From assembly GCA_950022655.1 (NCBI GenBank), contig OX465579.1, forward strand, positions 82,358,515 through 82,422,514: a stretch of 64,000 nt of DNA, read 5' to 3'. Both the position numbers and the translations under genes were made by a program. Position 1 is the first letter of the stretch; each line of letters opens with the position of its first letter. Origin of the DNA: Alentia gelatinosa (lineage: Eukaryota > Annelida > Polychaeta > Phyllodocida > Polynoidae). The notes below the pieces were generated by a model. The model was not told the DNA's origin, did not search any database, and worked only from the letters and a program-made list of their open reading frames with translations. Positions 39,301 to 50,006 of the stretch are shown here, piece by piece.

Positions 39301-41917
39301 GTGGACTGGACACCAGCTGACGTTTATAGATGTATACATTTAGACATGTGTATAGGTCACACCTTTAGTATATACCTCCGCATAGGCCATGGTGGTATGA
39401 GACCACACTGCCTTTGGGTAGTAACAATTTACTCTTTAATACCAGCGTCTGATTTAAAGTCGTTATTCTAAATAAACACTATTTCACGAAAACTGAATAT
39501 CAACAGAAACCCTAATGCAATTCAGTAACTACACACAGTTTTAATGTAATCCTATACAACTGATATTCGTAATGTAATTCGAATAAATATGTTTCTTGTG
39601 TGGAACGATTTAGGAATTCCAACTTAGTAATCTGATGAATAAAGAGTGGATAATGAAATATACAGATCAGAAATGTGCCCCAACATATGTAACCTGAAAG
39701 TGATCTCCCTCCGTGATTCATGCAACAGGCCGTGGTTATTAATCTGGGCAGTGTGTTTAAAGCGGGGTTCTCACTGAGCGATAAATGTCACTGTGATTCA
39801 TGCCCCGCCGAGGAGTACACTAATCGCTGATTATTGACCATGGGAGTAGCGGATAATAATGGCAGCGGCCCAGAAATTGCCCACCTTGACTTCTGGGTTT
39901 GTGTATTTTCTGGGCCCTCCGTTTTTCCGGCGGCATCTCATTTCGGATGTAGGAAAAAACTATCATATTGTCACCTTGACTTCTGCCCGCCGCCTTTAAT
40001 CTTCGGCGTACAGCCCTGTAACTTCACCTTCTGATCTAGCCCACCTGACCACCACCTCCTGTGGCGACACACAGTATGGCCTGCCCACACCAGTGGGTGG
40101 TCCGTTGATCCTGCTTCGTCGAGGTAAGAAAATGTTTTGCCAGGGCAACACGTTACCTGACCCAAGTACTCAAAAACTGATATCACCTTAGGTTTGCTTA
40201 TTACATAATTACCATACGCATAGAAAATTTAAAATCAAAAACAGCGTAGTTTGAGAAATCGAAAATGTTTTATCCTAAAGACCTCAAACAGAACAACAGA
40301 TTAATGTTATGATACTCTGAGGAAATTATCAGAAGGTTTGATACCGGGTCGATATCTCGTTTGCTCATCCGATCTGACCATACAGGATCCGATTAAATGA
40401 TAGCACTATGTAAGAGGATACTGTTATGCATTAAAATCGCGGATATCGGGGCTTGTAGTCTCCCATATTTTGGCACATTCCTCTTACGTGTTCTTAGTTC
40501 ATACTACAATCCTACTTTTGGAATGTTAATCGGTATGCTCACAGCATTCCATTCTAACTAATAATAGCGCCCACTAAATTCTACGTACTTCAGTTGACCT
40601 CAGAATCGTCATCCATCTAAAAACTGACCACCAATCAAATCTGTGCCCCTCCTTTGACCTCTACTCATATGAAGTTGCAGGGCAGTGGAGGAAGATGGCC
40701 CGGGAGGGTGTAAGCTCTGCTCACACTCAACCCACCTCACATCACCAAAATACATCCATCACTCCTGCCGTCAACGTGGTTCGGAGCCCGCCCGCCCGTC
40801 ACACACACCGCCCGCACAACTAGGTCACTAACACGACACAGACCGCGGCAACCCGCCGAGAAAATAGGTCCACAGGTGACACGGCACAATAGACCGTGCA
40901 CCGCTCTGCGGTTCGTTCTCCTGCCATATGCCCAGCAATTCTTTACGTTGCTGTAAAGCCAAATTTAGTTGTTGTTGTTGGTCTTAGGTTTCTATCCGGA
41001 ATAGCTTCACTTGGATCAAATTCTAGGGTAGAATACTACTCGTTTTGCTTGGATGTGAAATAGCTACCCGACACACTGCAATTTTACCGTGTGGAGAGAG
41101 AATGAAGACCTATTACAAATCTGGGATAGTTAGCATGGTGGCTACTTTGGGTTAAAAGGGGTTGGATTGGGACGGTCGGTATGGATTTTGTCTTTAAGAG
41201 CAGGGAGTTATTATATGCTGGCCATAGTGGCTATTTACATTATACACTTTTGAGAACGAAGCACTATGTGCTTGGAAATTCACCGTTCCCGGGCTAGAAG
41301 AATGAATAATCAGACAACTCTTGTTGAATTACTAAGTCAACACATAAAAATAAAATTGACTGTGCTATCTATTTGTATGAAAATCTATGTACACTGTATA
41401 TGAATAGGACAGTTCCCTCTGATCTATCGATAGATTAACACCCGCATTGTATAAAGCTGTCAATGGCAGTGTCATCTTGTACTAATATTGCTGTATAGAT
41501 AAGGACCATATTGCAGTATCTTGTCTGTGTGGTTTGAATCACATAGCAAAGGCTTGACGCTCGGGGTATTATGTTCGTAATTGTTAGGTCGCGAGAACAA
41601 GTTGCTGAATTGATGTAATTAATCTAATTATTGCCGAGCCTCTTCAGCCTCTCTCTGACAGGAGGTAGGGAGGGGTAGTTGAGAATTACGTCAGGGATAA
41701 ACCATATATTCATTCCGTCTACTTTAATAAAAAGGAGGTGTAATAAAGAAAAAAAGAGGGCATAAACTTAGTCCCATGTTTACGATGACACAGCAAACAA
41801 AACAATGACATTGTTACATAAATCTACATGTCGATGCCATATCAGGTCAACTGAATAACATTCTAATGGCTGGCGTAAGGGCTGGTTCCACCATCACGAT
41901 GGATTTACCATGTTATA
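36361..41917. other. Non-coding DNA with G runs and an AT palindrome
   Basis: No exon was supported. It contains an AT palindrome (AATATCAATATATATTGATA, about 38470-38497), a GT tract followed by a 16-base G run (38611-38644) and a 19-base G run (39124-39142). A CACCTTGACTTCTG block is repeated at 39882 and 39981. Confidence 0.5.
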
Positions 41918-42093
41918 TCTTGATATATCTTACGGTGTCGCGATATGTCATACCTCCTTTGCTGTGACATGTGTGCGATGATGTGTGCATATTTTTCACA
42001 ATGATGTGTGTATATTTGGTGCTCCATCACCGTGACACATCACAATCTATTGCCGACATATCGCGGCATACTGCAATCTATCGCATCAAGAAC
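41918..42093. repeat. Inverted-repeat element, hAT-like MITE candidate
   Basis: The left arm starts CTTGATATATC and contains GTCGCGATATGTC. The right arm, read in reverse complement, starts CTTGATGCGATAG and contains GCCGCGATATGTC. The arms are about 32-36 bases and imperfect, with about 105 bases between. Elements built on TATCGCGATA are common hAT-type non-autonomous repeats in animals; the family assignment is inference. No target-site duplication was identified. Confidence 0.45.
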
Positions 42094-42395
42094 ATGGCAA
42101 AGGTGCTTTATCAGACCAATGCATCAAGTCAAATATGCACACGATTATTCAAAACCTAGATTTAGCAAAACCAAACCATGACAAATATTGCTATATCTTG
42201 TGAGCTGGTTGAAGAGGCCCTGAAAATTGTGGTACTGGTGACTGGTATATTCACAATCGGAATTAAGGCTAACCATGGATGTTGCATGTGTGGAACCAAC
42301 AACAATAAACATACACTGTTATGAATACAGGGTTCGAATACAGCAGCCATGTGCACTTATATCATATACGGGGTTCGTACATAGACAGCCCAATA

Positions 42396-42800
42396 AAATT
42401 CCAGGCCTTTTCCAGGCTCTAATATATTTTTTCCAGGTCACTGGTTTTAAAACCATGTCAGATACATCACCAAATTTGGTTGAAATTGTCTTTATCTTCC
42501 TTACTACCAGTGGAATTTCATTGGTTTTGGATAGATATGTTCAAAATTCTTCCTTTTTTTTGCCACTTTTAAATATGAAGACAAATAATCACATCCATGC
42601 TTTATTTTATAGGTAGTCAGGTACCGTAGCTAAGGAAAAACTAATAATGACTGAAATTTCATAGACTAAAAAAATTGTCTTTTTATGCAAAACTAAATTT
42701 TCCAGGCTCTTCCAGGTTTTTCCAGGCTCTCTGTGTGAATTCCAGGCTTTTCCACACCTGGTAAACTCAAAAGCATAATTCAAGGCTTTTCCCCTGCATA
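42396..42800. repeat. Repeat bounded by iterated TTCCAGGCTTTTCC motifs
   Basis: Clusters of TTCCAGGCYTTTCCAGGCTC occur at 42402-42440 and again at 42703-42790, enclosing about 260 bases of AT-rich unique sequence. This end structure resembles a widespread animal hAT-type MITE whose ends iterate CCAGG/TTTCCAGG. The boundaries are approximate. Confidence 0.45.
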
Positions 42801-44264
42801 TAGTTAAATGTTGGGTTTAGATCTGATATGTTTTAGACAGAACTCCTGCGATTGCAGTTCGCAATGCATCATTTTTAGCAATAGGGCCCCCATGGCTTTA
42901 CCAGACCACTGCCGCTCTATACATTCACTTGTTTACCATGTTCAGCTTGCCAGATGTTGTGGTTGTACCCAGCACTTCTTTCCCTGGGGAATGAGTGGAT
43001 GGAAACAAGGACAGGTCTGTATCTAAGATACCGATCCCACCCCTCTATGACACCCTACCAGTGCCGATATTTTCTAGGCCTAGCAGGCCGTATATCACAT
43101 CCAAACATAGCCGACCGACCATGATAAGTAAGCGGTTCTTCGTACAAAGCCCCAGTAGTGTGTTATTATATTTTGGATATCCTGACACCCGGATATGTGA
43201 GGATACGGGGGTTGGCCAAGCCTATACCCCTACCCCTCCCGTACAGCCTGGCGCTGTCCTGGGCGTTGCCGGCAGAGTCGTCACTGAGGTGACATTAGAC
43301 GAATTCTTGCACACCCAGCACCTCGTAATGTACCGGTAGCTGGTGTGTCAGAGCCCGCCGGCATGGCGAAACCACTCTCCTTCACATACTGACTCTGTGT
43401 TCGTTAATATGGTTTGCGATAGATATATTACAGCATCATTAAGCGCACACCTCTTGAAACTTTTAGATTGCATATGTTGAGTGTTATAAATTTTTATTTT
43501 GGATAACTGATCTAGCTCTTAAGAAGGCCACACCCCCATCCGAAAAGCCGGCAACATGACTATAGTAATCACAAACAATGCAACTTGACTGATTCCACAA
43601 CAAGTGTTTACATTAAAATTTGGACAACAATTTATGTTTGATGCGTGGTTTGTTGGTTTTTACACAACACATTTTTATTTTAGCAGTATTGCAAAGACAA
43701 CAGTGCAGTGATCACATTAACTTCGCCGTTGAAAGAACGCGATACTGACAGCTTTCTGATCATGTTTTGCTTTTGTGCCGCTCTCGGAGATGCAGTGTCG
43801 GTAACCTAATGATGCTGTTAAATGCTGGGTCTACTAGTTCTACGAGCATAAAACAGCTAGCGGGTGAGGCATCCCAGCTATGCAAGTACCCTACACTCCA
43901 CCCCCCCCCCCCCCCTCTACTTTGTATCCCACCTGACCACAACCTATAATAACACGCCTGAAAGGTGGTAGGTGTATGCGTGTGGAGGGGTTCAACTATT
44001 CAGCAATAACCCAGGAACAAGTGCTCGTAGGGTTGGCCTGCTTAAATAGATGCATACAGGGACCCACCCTCCAGGTCAATAATAAAAGCATCAGGTGTTT
44101 TAGATCTTGATATCCAAATATGTTTCCGATAACATGTTCCGTCAAACAGCGGGTCCTAAATGACATTAAAATAACTATGCATGTATATCTAATAATAGCA
44201 CATGCATACTGAGTCATGGGGCCCGTATCTTGTATACTGTTCTAAAGAAGAAACCAACAAGTGT
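42801..44264. other. Non-coding DNA, no gene recognised
   Basis: Open frames up to 114 codons (42995-43339) show no known family. There is a 15-base C run at 43901-43915. Confidence 0.5.
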
Positions 44265-44537
44265 TGGTCAAAGTCGTCGTTTTCCACGAGTTTGATTTGG
44301 AGTGATATGAACGAGGTGACAGCCGAGTGAATATCACATAGCGCTCAAACGTGTTGGAGAATGACTTCTTTGACCAAAACGAGTTGCTTTCTGTATTTAT
44401 CTCACCCGTGTACACACTAAATGAATGGGCAACAAATAGGATATAGACCATGGAGAACGGACTGCAATACGTGAAGGGGCATGGAGAACGAGATCCCAAT
44501 GTTAAGCCTATGGACATTTATTCCAGGGGTGAGATAA
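44265..44537 (+). repeat. Composite hairpin + TIR-module repeat, copy B
   Basis: Module 1 (44265-44376) is a long imperfect inverted repeat with ends TGGTCAAAG / CTTTGACCA. Its core GAGGTGACAGCCGAGTGAAT is a diverged form of the GAGGCGAAGCCG core of copy A. Module 2 (44397-44537, 141 bp) has TTATCTCACCC / GGGGTGAGATAA ends and the internal CAATGTTAAGCCTATG. The order and orientation match copy A at 5.5 kb. Confidence 0.7.
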
Positions 44538-44929
44538 AATACTGGTCAAATCATTCGTACCCCTTGCTGGAAGCGAGCCAGGAACTATTTGCTTGCCTGA
44601 CCGAAGTGTTAAGAACAATCCGGCCTCGCACATGTCTCTTAAATTGTGAGGAATACTTAAAATACATACTTCCCGTAATAAGTAAGACACTAATTAACAT
44701 AATGTTGGGTAAATCCAAATAGATGTACGTTATATTCTACTTCTCACTATACATAAAACATCTGCTAAGAAATCCTTGTATAGTCATCATAGTTTTATCT
44801 GTGTATTCGAACTGTGCCTATAACATATCTTAAGTAAAAAAAACTTAACCAATTGCTATTAGTATTGCCGATATTAGTTATAAGGAACCTTGTTGAGATG
44901 AAGGTACTGTATAATCATTGATTCCTTAC
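44538..44929 (-). other. Start of myosin intron after exon 2
   Basis: The 5' splice site GTAAGG (minus) lies directly after exon 2 at 44929. No further myosin exon was recognised between here and position 1. Confidence 0.6.
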
Positions 44930-45086
44930 CTTGAAGCATACTCCGGTAGGCAGTGTCTGTGATGGCGAAAACGTGAGGTGGCATTTCATGACGTTTCTTG
45001 CCTTTGTAGAGCTCAATCACCTTCTCGGTGTAGATTGGCAGCCTCTTATAGGGATTCACCACAACACAGAACAGTCCAGAGTATGT
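44930..45086 (-). CDS. Non-muscle myosin II heavy chain, coding exon 2 (motor domain)
   Basis: This 157-nt exon continues the motor domain from exon 1. It starts [19 protein letters not shown] and ends [15 protein letters not shown] plus one base, so the next intron is phase 1. The acceptor (TTTTATTTCAG) and donor (AAG|GTAAGG) are both good. The segment is the conserved part of the myosin head just before the P-loop (GESGAGKT), which must lie on a later exon. I recall an exon of the same 157-nt length at this place in vertebrate MYH9/MYH10, which supports the model. The P-loop exon was looked for by eye at lower coordinates and not found. Confidence 0.93.
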
Positions 45087-46455
45087 CTGAAATAAAACAT
45101 ACGGGTTTATAAGCAATCTGTGTTTTTTTAAACATATTCGGGATTAAATACCTTCATGGGATTTAAGATTATCAATAACAGATGATTTGGGGTGAGCATT
45201 TCAAATCCAATGACTGAAGCAAATCCTTTTCGAACTAAAGATTACACTTTATATACGGTCTAGACATCACCAACCTAAAATATATTTATCCAACATTGTT
45301 TACAATCAAAACTGGTGTTTGTCATTGCATCGATTTATCCAAGGGAATCTAACAAATCGATCGTCAATAACTTAGGGAATCGTTACCTAGAATGTGCCTT
45401 GGACTTGGACTGTTACTCTTTCATTCATAGCAAGGAAGAAGTATGTACGGTACCCTAGACAACCCTACACTAATTACTTTGCAATCACAGGCAAAGGACC
45501 TTACAGCATTTTTTGTTTGTTTATTGCTCACAAATTCTTCACATGGATGGTCTTCCATTTATGTCACTGTGTTTTTCATTGTACGTGAACAATATATGGC
45601 TTAGCATTTAACATACCAACATTTAACATACCAGTCATTATCTCAATGATGCGGCATTTCGTTCAGATAAATACCTATGGCTATGCGTGGATTCAGTTAT
45701 TAACCTGATAATCTAGCAAGTGGGCCTAATGTTTTCGAACCACAGATAATTGTGTAATTCATTAATCATGTGCCAACACCTATATACTGTTGTGTATACG
45801 CATATTTGCTTAAGCCGGTAAGGCCTAATATATAATATCAAGTAAGCACCTTGTATTCGTATTATTTGATTTTCACAAATGCGGTGTTCCCATCAGATAA
45901 AACATAGGCAACTGATTCACATGACTCCGTTCATAAGCCCGCTGTCTGTAACACTAACAACAAGGACTGTGGCAAGTGTGTGAACGTACACAGATGGGCT
46001 AGCATTAATACAATATACCGAGACCGAGTGTATATCAAAGAGAATTGTGACGACCAAGATGTAGATGCCTTGGTGGTGATTTGAACGAGGGCTATTTCCG
46101 CCCTACCTGGTAGCCGGCAACCCACCCACCCCTCAGTGCCTCACCTCCGCGACAGGAGCCCGGAAACCCGATTAATTTCTGGTGTAAATACGACTGGTTG
46201 ACAATCACAATACATGAAAATGACATCAATGATTCTGGGGCTAGCGTTAGGGGAAATCATAATAAAACCATATGCAATGTAGAGACGGAATATACACATT
46301 AAGATGTAAGGTAAAAACAGTATAGGTCGACCAAAAGCCGGCCTGAGTCACACTGTCGGTGGTTGTTCCGGGTTTGTAATTATGAGGCTGAGCAAGTGGG
46401 GAGTTTCGCCAAAAGACCGGCGTTGGATATCAACTAAAACAGTAGGGTAACTTAC
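45087..46455 (-). other. Myosin intron 1 (coding)
   Basis: This 1,369-bp phase-0 intron lies between Tyr118 of exon 1 and Thr119 of exon 2, with GTAAGT donor and TTTCAG acceptor on the minus strand. It shows no coding potential and no recognised repeat except a short ACATTTAACATACC duplication near 45605-45635. Confidence 0.85.
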
Positions 46456-46809
46456 GTAAATTAGTCCAGAATAGTATCTATCCTTCAGATTGTACAGAAC
46501 TGAGGCTTCGTTAAGGCACGTCAACTCAGCCATATCCTCGACTTTGTTAAATTTGGGGGGGTTCATTTTCTGTATATCATCCTTGTTGACCACCACATGC
46601 TTGCCGGTCTCTTGAATCTCGACAAGCACTTCGTCTCCCCTTTCTTCTCTGATACTGGCTGCCACAAATCCCATGTTTTCGTGTGGCACCCACACAAGTC
46701 TTTTGGCTGCCCATGCTGCTTGTGCTGTCGGGTCATTGACGATACCCCTGTCTACTGTCAGATACTTCAGCTCGGCGCCGCTTATTCCACCGTAATCCAT
46801 GTCCGCCAT
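46456..46809 (-). CDS. Non-muscle myosin II heavy chain, coding exon 1 (N-terminus)
   Basis: This exon gives 118 residues from MADMDYGG to YYSGLIY and ends exactly at a TAC|GTAAGT donor. Residues about 30-80 form the SH3-like N-terminal subdomain ([19 protein letters not shown], then [20 protein letters not shown]). The motor domain starts near residue 82 with [20 protein letters not shown], the wording typical of non-muscle/smooth myosin II (MYH9/10/11, fly zipper) rather than sarcomeric myosin. The protein is the actin-based motor of the cell cortex, needed for cytokinesis, adhesion and contractility. The ATG at 46809 is preferred over an in-frame ATG at 46836 because family members start MAD/MAQ at this point. 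It is partial: only about 170 of roughly 1,950-2,000 residues are in the window with exon 2. No disruption was seen. Confidence 0.95.
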
Positions 46810-47110
46810 GTTGAATCTTGAATGACCTTTTTCCAACTTGCCGAAACTGTCCCGTTTCGAGGTCTATCAAAGCAGGAAGAAGGCACTTGCTTGTGTTTCT
46901 AACTACGAAACTGTATGTTAAGTCATGGAAAGGGTTGTAGATGTCGACACTCCCCTGTAACTCTCCGTATATCTGCCTAGTCTTCGCTCACGAAGTTCAG
47001 ATGTAACTGCGACTGCCACTTTGCGCCTCACTCCGCCGCCGCCTCGTTGGTTTTGATTGGCAAGTCACGTGATACCGGCGTTTTGAGGCCAGCCCCGCCC
47101 ATTCGCAAGG
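46810..47110 (-). promoter_or_regulatory. Myosin 5' UTR and CpG-rich promoter
   Basis: Read on minus, the stretch carries a GC box (GGGCGGGG, 47093-47100), an E-box CACGTG (47066-47071) and a CCAAT box (47056-47060) in a GC/CpG-rich block (about 46985-47110). A 5' UTR follows, reaching the start codon at 46809. There is no TATA box, as usual for housekeeping cytoskeletal genes. The transcription start is probably near 46950-47040. A 5' UTR intron cannot be excluded: an acceptor-like sequence ending GGGACAG lies near 46845. Confidence 0.6.
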
Positions 47111-47610
47111 AGAACTACGCTCACTCGAATAGCCTAAGCCGTGGATGACATAACTACATTAGAAGATAGATATTCCTATTCCATATGATGAACTGGTACC
47201 TAGTGGTCGTATCTGTATAACAAATATGGACATTAAGCATGTTATGACGTCATCGGTTTAGCATTGGCGCACCAATGTGGCGGGTTCTGTTGGCGGGATG
47301 CACCGGTTTTCGCCCGTGGACGGCTACCCTTGGCGAGTCAAGACCGATGATTCACCCGTTTCCTATGAATGAATACTTTGCATACCACAGATTTCATAGA
47401 ATTTTGAATATCTCTAGGACTTAAAGTTAATGTTAAGGATCCTTTTGAAAAAAATATTGCTATCAATCCATATTTGACTCTACCCCTCCCTCGTAGGCCT
47501 ATATCCCACCGAAAATGTTCTACAAGTAGGCCTACAACTTAGTACAACTATACAAGGGTATTTATTAGTATTCCCCGGTATACCCGGTATGTATACCGAA
47601 CGCTACAATT
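47111..47610. other. Spacer upstream of myosin promoter
   Basis: Unique-looking non-coding DNA between the myosin promoter and the first pogo-type MITE. Nothing was recognised in it. Confidence 0.5.
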
Positions 47611-47830
47611 TAATACAGGAAAACCCCGCTTCTGGAACACCCCGCTTATGAGAACACCTCGGTCCAGGGAAAATTTGCTCGGAACAGAAATTTCCCCCCC
47701 TATTAGGCCCCTAAGAGTTTATTTTAACCCGCTTAAGCCAAGTTAAGGGGACAGTTATTTCGATAGGCTATAGAATGCTTCTAGACCCCACTTAAGGGAA
47801 CACTTTGGAGGGACACCTTTTAAAATCTGA
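47611..47830. mobile_element. pogo-type MITE family (GCTTAAG), diverged copy 1
   Basis: It begins ACAGGAAAACCCCGCTTCTG and carries the family landmarks: GCTCGGAACAGAAATTTCCC, TATTAGG, GAGTTTATTTTAACCCGCTT, and a right part with CCCACTTAAGGGAACACTTT. The ends have drifted from the CAGTAAAACCCC form and are approximate. Confidence 0.6.
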
Positions 47831-48057
47831 TGGGACATTGTAGGGATAACACTCTAGATTAAATTGAATGCTTGTTTATGGTATATGTAGGACTATGAGG
47901 CTGGTAGACTAGAGTCTCGATGATCAGACACCAGGCAATTAACAGCCTATGTAGGCTCCTGTAGGCATCTGGGTAGGCGTTTGTGGGGCTGTCTGTGTGG
48001 TTAATGACAGTGTCTCTATGCCAAAGTATCAATTGTAGGCTATGAAGTTGTAATACA

Positions 48058-48206
48058 CAGTAGAACCCCGCCTAATTGACACCCCGCGTATGCGGACACT
48101 TTTGCTTGGAACGGAAAATTTTCCCTCTATTAGATGTTTAATCCAACCCTGCGTAAGCGGACACGTTTGCACGAAACGGAGGGTCCCCTTAAGTAGGGTT
48201 TTACTG
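48058..48206. mobile_element. pogo-type MITE, near-complete copy 2
   Basis: This 149-bp element starts CAGTAGAACCCCGCC and ends GGGTTTTACTG. The ends are inverted repeats, followed by TA on the right as expected for a Tc1/mariner-pogo TA target. Inside are TTGGAACGGAAAATTTTCCC and CTCTATTAGATGTTTAATCC. CAGT termini with TA target duplication are typical of pogo/Tigger elements (established knowledge). There is no transposase, so it is non-autonomous. Confidence 0.75.
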
Positions 48207-48461
48207 TAGGTGATTTTCCTAAAATCTGTTGTTCAAATTTTCCCTTCTCATTGAAAAATGTGCCACCTTGGCCTGGTTTCTTTTTCCGTGATTGTAATTC
48301 TATTGACGTATAGGCTACCGGTACTACATAGGCGGTATATATAGGCCTTATCATGGGAGGTCAGCATACTTTTACCCAATCAGTCTTCCCAAGGAAAAGA
48401 ATGATATGGAACACCAAACGTTGCATTTAATTGGTAGGCCCTACACATCACAGACTTGGTA
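48207..48461. other. Short spacer between MITE copies
   Basis: AT-rich sequence with no recognised feature. An open frame at 48130-48354 (minus) overlaps the MITE and is not considered real. Confidence 0.5.
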
Positions 48462-48680
48462 CAGTAAAACCCCTCTTCCGGGACACCCCGGCCGCTTAAG
48501 GGGACACCCCGCTTCAGGGGACAATTTTCTCGGAACGGAAATTTTTCCCTCTATTAAGAGTTTATTTTAACCCCGCTTAAGGGGACACCCCGCTTATGGG
48601 TACACCCCGCTTTAGGGGACAGTTTTCCGGTACAGAAATGCTTAAAAACCCCGCCTAAGGGGAAGTTTGGAGGGACATAA
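48462..48680. mobile_element. pogo-type MITE, expanded copy 3
   Basis: It starts TA|CAGTAAAACCCC. The subunit CCCCGCTTAAGGGGACA is iterated several times in variant forms (GGCCGCTTAAG, CGCTTCAG, CGCTTATG, CGCTTTAG), with CTCGGAACGGAAATTTTTCC and TTAAGAGTTTATTTTAACCC between. The right end has drifted. The iteration suggests internal amplification of the palindromic terminal unit. Confidence 0.7.
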
Positions 48681-49128
48681 TATCTAAAACACAGAAAATC
48701 CAAGTTTATGGTGTCCGTTTGTCTGGGACAGACAGTTGTTGCAAACAGAACAATAGACTGAGCATTCCCGTGCGGGCCCGGGCGGCCGGAGTGTGTTTTT
48801 TTTCAAGGTAATAACCACATATCCCTAGTGGTTCTGGGCGGCCCACAGTGAACTAGTGTGTATTAGTCTGAGCGACTTTCGCACCCGTTGAAGGTAGGGG
48901 GTTAGAGGCCCGCTTACAGGTTAGCGGTGGGCTTTGAAGGTGCAGACTTTGAAGGTGCGGTATTCCGTGAGCCGTCGCGGCTCTGGGCAGCTCATGATTA
49001 TGGGGCTGCTGACTTCCCTCAGAAGTTATGGGGGGAGGGGGGGGGTCATTGAACGGGGGTGTAAAAAGGAGCGAATTTCACAAGGAAGGCATATCCATCT
49101 TCAACCTCTATTATTTAAAAAAAAAAAT
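48681..49128. other. Spacer, GC-rich, no gene recognised
   Basis: It contains a small direct repeat (GACTTTGAAGGTGC twice, 48933-48958) and a G-rich stretch near 49031-49050. No coding signal was seen. Confidence 0.5.
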
Positions 49129-49690
49129 TTTATTCAGTAGATACATATCATAGTACAGAGCAAAAAGGTCATATCATTTTCGCCCCTAGGGCGTTCTTAC
49201 ATATAATAGCCACAGAACAGGGGTGCGAAGAAATTAATTTAAAAAATTAAGTCAATTTAAGTTAATAAAATTACTTAAGTGATATTGACAAGACAGAGAC
49301 AAAGTTCCAGCACGGGCTAGTGTAACAAAGACAATAACATTTAACATACAAAAAACCATACATCATTGACAAAACATTATACAGACAAATACATTATACT
49401 TTTAGTTGTATACATCACAGTTAATTATTCCATTTCATTTCATTAACAAGAACATATTATTGTAATTTGTTTGTAATCATATATTATTTATGTATAACCT
49501 GGACATATATTTAAATCTTACCATGAGAAAATCGTATTTCATATCATGTGATCTTATGATACACCTACAAATAATCATTCAACTCAAATCCTAATAGTTC
49601 CTCTTTGACTCTTGCTTTAAATGTACTGCCATTGGGTAGGTTCTGTGTTTCTATCGAAAGTTTATTCCATATTCTTTCTCTATTTATTTT
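49129..49690 (-). pseudogene. LINE 3' end (RT C-terminus and 3' UTR), copy 1
   Basis: On minus, about 40 codons (49565-49690) read ERIWNKLSIETQNLPNGSTF then KARVKEELL and a stop at 49565-49567. This is the C-terminal signature of many non-LTR retrotransposon reverse transcriptases (W-N-x-L-x..I, then FK..L...L). A 3' UTR of about 430 bases follows, ending with AATAAA at 49129-49134. Upstream the frame dissolves into AT-rich sequence, so the copy is 5'-truncated. The clade (CR1/RTE-like) was not resolved. Confidence 0.65.
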
Positions 49691-49827
49691 TATTTTTTTT
49701 TACATTTATATCAATTTATATTGTATAATTTATATTTATTTGCTTATTTATTAATAAACCTTTTAAACTAATAACCATCATTTCCTTCATTTATGTAGGT
49801 ATTCTCTATTGTATAACCACTGGCATA
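49691..49827. other. AT-rich spacer
   Basis: Low-complexity T/A-rich DNA between the LINE end and the next MITE. Confidence 0.5.
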
Positions 49828-49912
49828 CTGAAAACCCCGCTTAAGGGGAAACCCCGCTTAAGGGGACACTTGGCCCGGAACGGAAGGTGACCGCTTAAGA
49901 GGGGTTTTACTG
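49828..49912. mobile_element. pogo-type MITE, compact copy 4
   Basis: This 85-bp copy has the TA target on both sides, the left end CTGAAAACCCCGCTTAAGGG, a second CCCCGCTTAAGGGGACACTT unit, GGCCCGGAACGGAAGG, and the right end CCGCTTAAGAGGGGTTTTAC plus TG. It is the smallest and most regular copy in the window. Confidence 0.75.
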
Positions 49913-49960
49913 TACACATATAGGCCTAGGCCTAGACTGGCCTCAGTCCCTGTATCCTAC

Positions 49961-50006
49961 CGCCACCACCACCGCCACCGCACCGCCGCCGCCGCCGCCG
50001 CCGCCC
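49961..50006. repeat. Trinucleotide CCG/CCA microsatellite
   Basis: A CCGCCACCACCACCGCC tract runs into (GCC)n. It has no coding context. It lies about 140 bases right of MITE copy 4. Confidence 0.9.

Noticed and set aside
42275..42616. 113-codon plus frame
   Set aside because: It overlaps the left CCAGG-iterated repeat and its AT-rich interior; no family resemblance.
46810..46836. Upstream in-frame ATG of the myosin gene at 46836
   Set aside because: Family members start at MAD/MAQ, which matches the ATG at 46809.
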